A DNA stretch of 5,247 nucleotides from Polyangiaceae bacterium (GTDB taxonomy: Bacteria > Myxococcota_A > Polyangia > Polyangiales > Polyangiaceae): contig JAICXU010000306.1 in assembly GCA_025934595.1 (NCBI GenBank), positions 1-5,247 of the forward strand, given 5' to 3'. Made by a program: the position numbers and the translations under genes. Every line of letters begins with the position of its first letter. The first letter of the stretch is position 1. Under the pieces are notes generated by a model. It was given only the letters and a program-made list of their open reading frames with translations, ran no database searches and was not told where the DNA came from. Positions 1-5,247 of the stretch are shown in pieces.

Positions 1-82
1 ACGGCCAAACGCCGCCCCAGAGGCCCACGATGATCGCCACGCCGACGGCGAGCGTCGCTGCTGCGCGCCCCGTATGTCGCAC
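1..82 (-). CDS. N-terminus of a probable membrane-anchored or exported protein (partial)
   Basis: Reading the minus strand from a GTG at 80-82 gives MRHTGRAAATLAVGVAIIVG followed by LWGGVWP, and the frame stays open to the left edge. Two basic residues (R2, R6) precede about 20 uninterrupted hydrophobic residues, the shape of a signal anchor or of an uncleaved or Sec-type signal sequence. About 18 of the last 21 codons end in G or C, as in the neighbouring genes, whereas plus-strand frames here lose that bias. No strong Shine-Dalgarno sequence precedes the GTG, only a weak GAAG-like stretch, so the start is uncertain; the frame is also open a little further upstream. The gene would be divergent from the CD225-like gene and share its upstream region. 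Too little is visible to name a family or function. Confidence 0.45.
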   Translation of the reverse strand, partial: MRHTGRAAATLAVGVAIIVGLWGGVWP

Positions 83-119
83 GCTTCGTGTTTGGGTTTC
101 GGGAGATTCGTGAGATGCT

Positions 120-140
120 CGCGAAACCGAATCTTTCGCG
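120..140. repeat. Perfect 7+7 bp inverted repeat upstream of the CD225-like gene
   Basis: CGCGAAA (120-126) and TTTCGCG (134-140) are exact reverse complements separated by the 7-base spacer CCGAATC. The 21-base span fits a dimeric regulator's operator or a short RNA hairpin. It ends 36 bases before the preferred ATG at 177, a plausible place for an operator overlapping the promoter or for a 5' leader hairpin. No T-run follows, so it does not look like a terminator. Short inverted repeats also arise by chance in GC-rich DNA, and the function is inferred from position only. Confidence 0.4.
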
Positions 141-165
141 CGTGTGAGATCTGCGCGCTCTGCCG

Positions 166-172
166 AAGGGGA
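166..172 (+). promoter_or_regulatory. Ribosome binding site that decides the start of the CD225-like gene
   Basis: The purine run AAGGGGA ends four bases before the ATG at 177 and resembles a Shine-Dalgarno sequence. It supports 177 as the start rather than the in-frame GTG at 144, which has no comparable site and would place this motif inside the coding region. Confidence 0.65.
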
Positions 173-176
173 AATC

Positions 177-731
177 ATGACGGGGTACGACGCGATGATC
201 GAAAGCATACATGCAGCCGGCGGTTACGGCCCGCCCGGCGGCGGAGGATACGGCGGACCTCCCGGCGGCGGCGGTGGAGGATACGGCGGACCGCCCGGTG
301 GCGGACAGCCGCCTGGCGGTGGTGGATTCGGCGGACCTCCGGCCGGCGGTTACGGTGGACCTCCGCCCGGCGGATACGGACCTCCCGGCGGCGGCATGGG
401 AGGTGGAATGGGCGGCGGCTACGGCGGCGGATTCGGTCCGCCGGGCGGCGGATTTCCTCCTCCGGGCGGCCCGATGGGGCCCGGCGCGGGTCAAGACATC
501 AACACGACGTTGCCGATGATCCTCAGCATCGTCGCGATGATCTTCTGCTGCGGCATCAGCTTCATTCTCGGCTTGATTGGTCTCGTCTTCTCCATTCAAG
601 CCGGCAACGCGAAGAAAACGGGCGACATCGAGACCGCACGATCCAAGGCAAAAACAGCCACGATCCTCGCCATCGCCGCGTTCGCCGTCGGCATCGCGCA
701 GAACATCACGTACTTCGTGCTCAATAGCTAG
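177..731 (+). CDS. Gly/Pro-rich CD225/dispanin-like two-helix membrane protein
   Basis: The product has 184 residues. Residues 15-105 are almost entirely Gly, Pro, Tyr, Phe and Met, in units such as GGYGGPPGGG, and are probably disordered. Residues 112-140 form a hydrophobic segment with a Cys pair (C124, C125). A polar loop (NAKKTGDIETARSKAKTA, 144-161) follows, then a second hydrophobic helix (about 162-182). Helix, Cys pair, Lys/Gly-Asp loop with a conserved Ala, then helix is the layout of the CD225/dispanin family (IFITM and PRRT2 relatives; Pfam PF04505), where the paired Cys before the loop are palmitoylated in IFITM proteins. Bacterial members often carry Pro- or Gly-rich N-termini and their function is largely unknown. 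There is no signal peptide; the protein is expected in the inner membrane. The start is fixed by the AAGGGGA site; GTG at 144 is a less likely alternative. A DUF4190-type membrane protein is the main alternative call. Confidence 0.8.
   Translation: MTGYDAMIESIHAAGGYGPPGGGGYGGPPGGGGGGYGGPPGGGQPPGGGGFGGPPAGGYGGPPPGGYGPPGGGMGGGMGGGYGGGFGPPGGGFPPPGGPMGPGAGQDINTTLPMILSIVAMIFCCGISFILGLIGLVFSIQAGNAKKTGDIETARSKAKTATILAIAAFAVGIAQNITYFVLNS
219..491 (+). repeat. In-gene Gly/Pro low-complexity repeat tract
   Basis: This tract encodes residues 15-105 of the CD225-like protein as imperfect copies of GGYGGPP and GGG units. At DNA level the near-identical blocks GGAGGATACGGCGGACC (from about 243 and 278) and recurring CCCGGCGGCGG show local duplication. 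Such tracts tend to change length by slippage or unequal recombination. The spacing is not the strict Gly-X-Y of collagen. The tract is rich in Gly and Tyr/Phe, like some phase-separating or surface-adhesive segments, but that is analogy only. Confidence 0.85.
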
Positions 732-743
732 GCCGGGGTCGTC

Positions 744-3700
744 TCACTTCGCCGAGCAGTCGAGCGGCTGCCGCGTTTCGGATCCGAGCATCACGCTCGA
801 ACGAGTCGCGGCGGGCGTTCCGGTCCATCGTGCGATCAGCCACGTCGCGGCGTCGAGATCGACCGGCGTCGCCGCCGAGCCGTCACTCGACTTTTGCGTC
901 GACCGCACCTTCGTCGCGGGCAGACGAATTTCCGCCGCCTCGAGGCACACGCGATTTGGAGTCCATCGCACGCGAAGAAGCGCGGGCGAATCGTCGGTCG
1001 CTTGCATGTTCGGACCGGCGATCGAAATCCACGGACGCGATGTTTGCACGATCGCGCGCCATCCGCCGTTCGGATCCGTCGCGGGGAGCTGCGCGAGCGC
1101 CTTGCACGCGGGATCGCTCGCGAGCGTCATCGTCGACCATGGCGCGAGTGGAGTCGGAGCGCCGCTCGATCCGAAGAGGAGCGCGGGATCTTGCGCGGAC
1201 GGCGGAGCGCCACCTGATGACGTACGCAAGACCGCGAGCTCGCCGCGCGGCCCGACCGCGATCGCATCCGGGTTCGCAGGATAGAGATCCGTCGATGGCG
1301 GAGGCGGCACGTCGTAGAGATCGGCCACGCCGCCCGCCGTCCATTTCATGACATGGCCGGAGCCGTCGCCTTCCACTTCGAGCACGGCGAGCTCGTCAGG
1401 ACCGAGCGCGGCCGCGCTCGTGAGATACGCGTCGTCGCCGCGTCGCACGCGCATCGTGACTTTCGTGCGACCGCCGTTCGCTCGTAAAATGCCGAGCATT
1501 CCGGTCGGTCCGCCGAACACGAGATCCGACGGCGCCACCGGATCGGGCATGAGCACGGGCACGAAGCTCGACACGATCGACGGATCTTCGGCGAGCACGT
1601 CGAGCGCGCTGAGACCGACACCACGCGCCGCCGAGACGACCTCGTTCAAACCGAAGCTCGTCTTCTTCACGCTCTGCGTGACGTCGAACGGAGGCACGAA
1701 CGCGAGCATGCGCTTCAGCGCCATCGGATCTTTGTTCGGGCCCATCACCGTGATGCGATCACCGTCGTCGTTCGAAGTCGCGAATCCGTAGAGGAGCGCG
1801 CGCGGAGCGTCGCTGTCGGGCTCGCTCGTCGGATCGCTCGAATGCGGAGGATTCAAGACGATGCGCGCGTAGACGCTGTGAAGATGCTCCTGATCGGAGC
1901 TCGTCGACGAAGGCACGCGCGACACGCCGAGGCCGAGATCGTCGGGGCTCGAGTCGGTTCGCGCGATCGCGGACGACGCGATGGTGCCTTCCACGCGACA
2001 TGCGATCGACGGCGTCGCGGCTTGCGCAAGATGAGGAGCGAGCCCGGCGATCTTCGGAGCCGCGCGGGGGATCGGCGCGACGGGGGCCCAACCGATTCGG
2101 TACCACTCCATGAGATCGCAACCGACGGCGGAGCACACGTGCGGCATGATCGCGGATCGCGAGCTTTTCTGATCTTTCACCGGCGCAGCGAGCGGAGACG
2201 CGACCTCGAGCCAGTTTTCCCCGCGATCGATCGTTTGCCAAAGACGGCCGTCGTGCATCGCGAGCGCATAGGGTCCCGATTCGGCGACGCGGCCCCCGCG
2301 ATCGAATTTGAACGGCGAGAGCGTGATCGCGCCGTCGACCGAAACGTCGATCGTCGCGGCATCGACCCATCCGCGAAGCCCACCCGACGGCGTCGATGTC
2401 CACGCGCGATCGACGGGCTGCGCGTCGCGGCCGCTGCCGCTATTTCCGCGGAGCGAGCTCGCGTATTCGCCGACGCTCTCGTCCCAGGGTCGGTATTCGC
2501 CGGTGCGCGCGTCGATCGTTCCCATTTTCGGCGACTGCACGATCGCGACCGCGCTGCCGTCGGATCGTGGCACCCAGCGAAGCACGTCCGCTTGCGCGCC
2601 CGCATCCGAAACCGCTTCGAGGTCGATCTCTTGCCACGTGCCGACGGGCGAGCGCACGCATACGATCTTGTTCGACGCCGTGGAGCTCGAGCACGGTCCG
2701 CCGAACGCGAGCGAGCCGTCGTCGCTCGCATAGAAGACGCCCTCGGTGCCGAACGTCTGCTCGATGACGGGTTTGTCGCCGAGCACGTGCGACGCGACGA
2801 ACGGAGGTCCGCTCGATTGTTGACAGACGAGCAGCGTGTCGTCGTGCGCGTGGATCGCTTCGCACGTCGCGTCGGGCGGAAGCTTTCCGGTCGCGACGTC
2901 GAGCAAGTCGCCGGTCATGACATCGACCGTGTCGATGTTTCCATCGTCGACGACGAGCGCCGTGCGGTCATCGAGCGGAACGCCGAGCCGAATCGCGTGA
3001 CGAATGGGCGCCTCGTATTTGTCGTTCCAGCGAGGATCGCGCGGGCGCAAAAGGAGCGGATCGACCGACGGAACTTTGTCGAACGAGACGAGCGTGCCGC
3101 CCGCGTCGACGCGCACGACGTCACCGCGTTGCGACGACGTCTCGATGTAGAGCTCGTCTTCGACGACGCTGACGCCGGACGGGGCGCCCGGAAGTTGATG
3201 CGTGACGTCTTGCCAATGCAGGCCCCCGTCGGTCGAGATCATCACGAAGCCGAACTCGGTGATCGCAGCCGCGCGACCATCGGGAAGCGACGCGACGTCG
3301 ACGAGACCCGGTGGCGTCATCGGCGCGCTCGCGCCCGTGTGCGCGTCGACGTACCAACGTTGACCGTCCGATCCGCGCACCAAAATTCCCTGCGGCCCGA
3401 ACGAGACCGAAGCAATTTCTTCCGGCAACGTGACGAGCGGATGAAGCGGGCCGTCGAATGTGGGGCTCGTGTAGAGCGCGGTCTGCGTTTGGAACACGAA
3501 TCCGCTGCCGAGATGCGACGGCATGCGCAGACCTCCGACGATCGCCGGATCGGTCGTCTCGGCTGCCGCGCGAAGCCCCGACGGCGACGCGACGATGCGA
3601 AGCCCGTCTTGAATCGCGCCGATGCCGTCGCTCGATCCGCCGAGGGGCACGATGCTGAGCGTGCGAACACCGCTCGATCGCCACGCTTGCGGATCGGCGA

Positions 3701-3881
3701 GAACGTACATGCGCAGCGCGACCGGCGTGCTCGACGTTTCGGTGACCGTCTCGGCCGACAGAACGTGCGGCGTTTGCGGCGGCGGCAGCTCGTCGTGCGC
3801 ACATGCGACGAGGCCGAGCACGCTCGCAAAGAGAATGCCTGTCGCTCCGGCCCATGAAGTTCGGCGGGACGGGCGCATCAT
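744..3881 (-). CDS. Large secreted lipoprotein with Asp-box (BNR) motifs, probable beta-propeller
   Basis: From the ATG at 3879-3881 the product has 1045 residues. It begins with a classic lipoprotein signal: basic RPSRR (3-7), a hydrophobic stretch, and lipobox LVAC with the lipidated Cys at 27. A Pro-rich linker (ELPPPQTP) follows. The residue after Cys is Ala, not Asp, which by the E. coli rule would favour the outer membrane. Two Asp boxes (S/T-x-D-x-G-x-x-W) occur: STDGGLHW at 216-223 and TIDRGENW at 550-557. Such motifs sit on blades of sialidase, Ycf48 and sortilin-type propellers. Ten further Cys (340, 353, 397, 408, 583, 588, 628, 926, 979, 1042) could form disulphides. A Ser/Asp/Pro-rich linker (about 636-692) divides two halves. 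No catalytic signature is visible; I do not recognise a named family. The frame extends to an ATG at 3950, but those first codons lose the G/C third-base bias, so an internal ATG (3890, 3881 or 3878) is likelier. None has a clear ribosome binding site. Confidence 0.85.
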   Translation of the reverse strand: MMRPSRRTSWAGATGILFASVLGLVACAHDELPPPQTPHVLSAETVTETSSTPVALRMYVLADPQAWRSSGVRTLSIVPLGGSSDGIGAIQDGLRIVASPSGLRAAAETTDPAIVGGLRMPSHLGSGFVFQTQTALYTSPTFDGPLHPLVTLPEEIASVSFGPQGILVRGSDGQRWYVDAHTGASAPMTPPGLVDVASLPDGRAAAITEFGFVMISTDGGLHWQDVTHQLPGAPSGVSVVEDELYIETSSQRGDVVRVDAGGTLVSFDKVPSVDPLLLRPRDPRWNDKYEAPIRHAIRLGVPLDDRTALVVDDGNIDTVDVMTGDLLDVATGKLPPDATCEAIHAHDDTLLVCQQSSGPPFVASHVLGDKPVIEQTFGTEGVFYASDDGSLAFGGPCSSSTASNKIVCVRSPVGTWQEIDLEAVSDAGAQADVLRWVPRSDGSAVAIVQSPKMGTIDARTGEYRPWDESVGEYASSLRGNSGSGRDAQPVDRAWTSTPSGGLRGWVDAATIDVSVDGAITLSPFKFDRGGRVAESGPYALAMHDGRLWQTIDRGENWLEVASPLAAPVKDQKSSRSAIMPHVCSAVGCDLMEWYRIGWAPVAPIPRAAPKIAGLAPHLAQAATPSIACRVEGTIASSAIARTDSSPDDLGLGVSRVPSSTSSDQEHLHSVYARIVLNPPHSSDPTSEPDSDAPRALLYGFATSNDDGDRITVMGPNKDPMALKRMLAFVPPFDVTQSVKKTSFGLNEVVSAARGVGLSALDVLAEDPSIVSSFVPVLMPDPVAPSDLVFGGPTGMLGILRANGGRTKVTMRVRRGDDAYLTSAAALGPDELAVLEVEGDGSGHVMKWTAGGVADLYDVPPPPSTDLYPANPDAIAVGPRGELAVLRTSSGGAPPSAQDPALLFGSSGAPTPLAPWSTMTLASDPACKALAQLPATDPNGGWRAIVQTSRPWISIAGPNMQATDDSPALLRVRWTPNRVCLEAAEIRLPATKVRSTQKSSDGSAATPVDLDAATWLIARWTGTPAATRSSVMLGSETRQPLDCSAK

Positions 3882-3984
3882 GACGAGCATACCGGATGGA
3901 AACCGCTTTCGCCGGCTTTGTTCCCGTGTTTTCCCCGGATCACCGCGCATGGAACGTCTAAGACGGCCCGCGATGTTCCTCGAT
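3882..3984 (-). other. Spacer between glnE and the lipoprotein gene
   Basis: About 100 bases separate the glnE stop from the preferred lipoprotein start. I see no hairpin followed by a T-run that would end glnE transcription and no clear -35/-10 promoter, so read-through from glnE is possible. The spacer holds an 11-base palindrome, CGTCT-A-AGACG (3955-3965), and a 5-bp inverted repeat GGAAC/GTTCC (3951-3955/3975-3979). Both are short enough to be chance. Confidence 0.4.
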
Positions 3985-5247
3985 CTATGGCTCGGGATCG
4001 TGGACGCCCAAAATCGACGAGTAGGCGCGTCGAATTTTGTCCGCCATCGCAGCGTATTGGGAGAGAAGCGACGCGCTCGCGGAGCCCCACGGACCGTCGC
4101 GCATGCCGAGCCGGCGCGCCAAAATCGCGAGACCGGGCGCGCCCGCTTCGATCAAGCTGCCGCTCGACCCGTGATGCACGCGCGCGCGTTGCTCGAGCCG
4201 CCGGAACATCGCGTATCCCTCGCGAAAAGTAGCGGCGATGGCAGGATCGAGCGCGTTCGCGTGCTCGAGGCGCGCGAGCGCGTCTTCGGTGTCGGCCGTG
4301 CGCACACTCGGGTTCAGACCGTGCTTCATCTGCAACCATTGGGTCGCGAACTCGATGTCGGCGAGACCTCCGGCGCCGAGCTTCGGATCGAATCGACCTT
4401 TCGCGACTCGCTCACCGGAGAGCTCGCGTTGCATGCGCATGCGGAGCTGATGAAGCCGATCGGCCGGCGGTGCGCCACGCTCGTACGCGGCCGCAGTGGC
4501 GATGGCCATGAGACGCGCACCGAGATCGGGATCGCCGGCGCACGCGCGCGCTTTCACGAGCGCCTGGCGCTCCCAACCTTCGGCGCGCTCCGCTTGATAT
4601 CGCGCGAAACCTTCGAGCGACACGACGAGAAGGCCCTGGCTTCCCGAAGGCCTCAGGCGCGTGTCGAGCTCGTAACCGGGACCGTCGCCGTGCGGTGAAT
4701 CGAGCAAACGAAGCACGCGCTGCGCGACGCGCACGGCCGCTTCCGCTCTCGGGCCGTCTTCTTCTTCGTGCACGAAGAGAATGTCGAGATCGGATCCGTA
4801 GCCAATTTCTCGAGCTCCGAGCTTCCCGAGGGCCACGACGGCGAGCTTCGGTCGCTCGTTTCTCTCCGCCAGCGCGAAATCGACGGCCGCTTCGATCGAC
4901 GCGTCCGCGAGCGCGGCGAGGACGTGGGAGACCTCGCGAAAATCGATCTCGCCGGCGAGGTCGCACACGCCGAGCTCCATCGTGATGCGACGCTTCGCGC
5001 GGCGAAGCGCACCGACGAAGGATTCGACGTCCTCGCGATCCGACATTGCGATTTCTTCGGCGACCGCTCGCCGCGCGCTCTCGATCGTCGGCACGCCGCG
5101 CGCGAACACCGCCGCCTCCGCGAGCTCCGGATGGGCGACGAGCGAAGCGCCGAGAAATTGGCTCGCACCGAGGAGACCCACCAAGCGACGGAGCGCGCGC
5201 ACGTCGCGCGCGAGCGCTTTCGCGTACAGGCTCGGCGTCGTGAGCCG
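3985..5247 (-). CDS. glnE: Glutamine synthetase adenylyltransferase/adenylyl-removing enzyme, C-terminal part (5' cut by window edge)
   Basis: GlnE attaches AMP to, and removes it from, a Tyr of glutamine synthetase, tuning ammonia assimilation under PII control in the cytoplasm. The 420 residues seen match the C-terminal adenylyltransferase half. Numbering from the edge: LGKLGAREIGYGSDLDILFV (140-159) has the nucleotidyltransferase Asp pair D153 and D155; DTRLRPSGSQGLLV (195-208) supplies the third Asp, D195; WERQALVKAR is at 225-234 and KLGAGGLADIEF at 289-300. The RLRPSG form, rather than RLRPFG, is typical of the second (AMP-adding) domain of E. coli GlnE; the first is AMP-removing. All metal-binding Asp are intact, so the domain should be active. 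It ends with a normal helical C-terminus and TAG at 3985. The frame is open through 5247, so the start lies outside; full-length family members are about 900-1000 residues. The GTG at 5202 is internal, not a start. Confidence 0.95.
   Translation of the reverse strand, partial: RLTTPSLYAKALARDVRALRRLVGLLGASQFLGASLVAHPELAEAAVFARGVPTIESARRAVAEEIAMSDREDVESFVGALRRAKRRITMELGVCDLAGEIDFREVSHVLAALADASIEAAVDFALAERNERPKLAVVALGKLGAREIGYGSDLDILFVHEEEDGPRAEAAVRVAQRVLRLLDSPHGDGPGYELDTRLRPSGSQGLLVVSLEGFARYQAERAEGWERQALVKARACAGDPDLGARLMAIATAAAYERGAPPADRLHQLRMRMQRELSGERVAKGRFDPKLGAGGLADIEFATQWLQMKHGLNPSVRTADTEDALARLEHANALDPAIAATFREGYAMFRRLEQRARVHHGSSGSLIEAGAPGLAILARRLGMRDGPWGSASASLLSQYAAMADKIRRAYSSILGVHDPEP

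Larger units (their letters stand above)
83..176. promoter_or_regulatory. Divergent intergenic region, likely holding promoters for both flanking genes
   Basis: This stretch separates the minus-strand partial gene from the plus-strand CD225-like gene, so promoters for both should lie in or near it. It is locally less GC-rich than the genes (for example TTTGGGTTTCGGGAGATTCG at 91-110). I cannot identify a convincing -35/-10 pair on either strand. It contains overlapping inverted repeats: CGCGAAA/TTTCGCG (120-126/134-140), GGTTTCG/CGAAACC (95-101/122-128) and GATTCG/CGAATC (105-110/128-133). Confidence 0.4.

Noticed and set aside
144..176. GTG at 144 as the start of the CD225-like gene
   Set aside because: No Shine-Dalgarno sequence precedes it, and the added 11 residues would contain the good AAGGGGA site that serves the ATG at 177.
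219..491. Collagen-like Gly-X-Y repeat
   Set aside because: Runs of three to six Gly and variable spacing break the strict triplet rule, so a collagen helix is not supported.
74..727. 217-codon plus-strand frame overlapping the CD225-like gene
   Set aside because: It is an Arg/Trp-rich frame produced by the Gly/Pro repeat read out of phase. The other frame has the ribosome binding site and membrane helices.
750..775. Possible terminator hairpin past the CD225-like gene (GCGG-CTG-CCGC)
   Set aside because: The stem is only 4 bp, has no following T-run and lies inside the coding end of the lipoprotein gene.
1842..3857. 671-codon open frame on the plus strand opposite the lipoprotein gene
   Set aside because: Its translation is extremely Arg/Asp-rich with no domain. 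The opposite strand carries a lipobox, Asp boxes and normal composition. Long antisense frames are expected in GC-rich coding DNA.
3882..3950. ATG at 3950 as the start of the lipoprotein gene
   Set aside because: The extra codons lack G/C third-base bias and would put 49 residues before the lipobox Cys, too long for a normal lipoprotein signal.
3955..3965. Palindrome CGTCT-A-AGACG as an operator
   Set aside because: It is only 5+5 bp, with no promoter elements next to it, and is too short to claim as a regulatory site.
3622..4698. 358-codon plus-strand open frame spanning the end of glnE and the start of the lipoprotein gene
   Set aside because: It is antisense to clear GlnE motifs, crosses two genes and an intergenic spacer, and has Arg/Ala-rich shadow composition.

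Overview
The window is a GC-rich bacterial chromosomal segment whose codons mostly end in G or C. This base composition, a large lipoprotein of a type common in big delta-proteobacterial genomes, and a Gly/Pro-rich membrane protein together suggest a myxobacterium-like organism (Myxococcota, perhaps Polyangiales). That taxonomic guess is inference; no rRNA or other decisive marker is present.

Layout, left to right. Bases 1-82 (minus strand) hold the first 27 codons of a probable membrane-anchored or secreted protein that runs off the left edge. Bases 83-176 form a short divergent intergenic region with a perfect 7+7 bp inverted repeat and, just before the next gene, a good ribosome binding site. 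Bases 177-731 (plus) encode a 184-residue protein with a long Gly/Pro/Tyr low-complexity N-terminus and a two-helix CD225/dispanin-like (IFITM-related) membrane domain at its C-terminus. It ends only 12 bases from the convergent end of a large minus-strand gene (744-3881). That gene encodes a secreted lipoprotein of about 1045 residues with two Asp-box (BNR) motifs and is probably a beta-propeller protein of unknown function. About 100 bases upstream of it, on the same strand, is the C-terminal half of glnE (3985-5247). This is the adenylyltransferase domain of the glutamine synthetase adenylyltransferase/adenylyl-removing enzyme, and it is cut by the right edge.

How they work together. glnE controls glutamine synthetase activity in response to nitrogen status and is an ordinary core gene. 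The lipoprotein gene lies downstream on the same strand and could be co-transcribed, but nothing in its sequence ties it to nitrogen metabolism. The CD225-like gene appears to be a separate unit. I see no CRISPR array, tRNA, rRNA, insertion sequence or phage gene. Long open frames opposite the lipoprotein and glnE are Arg-rich shadows of real genes in high-GC DNA. The most unusual object is the bacterial CD225/dispanin-like protein; I find no convincing multi-gene novel system.
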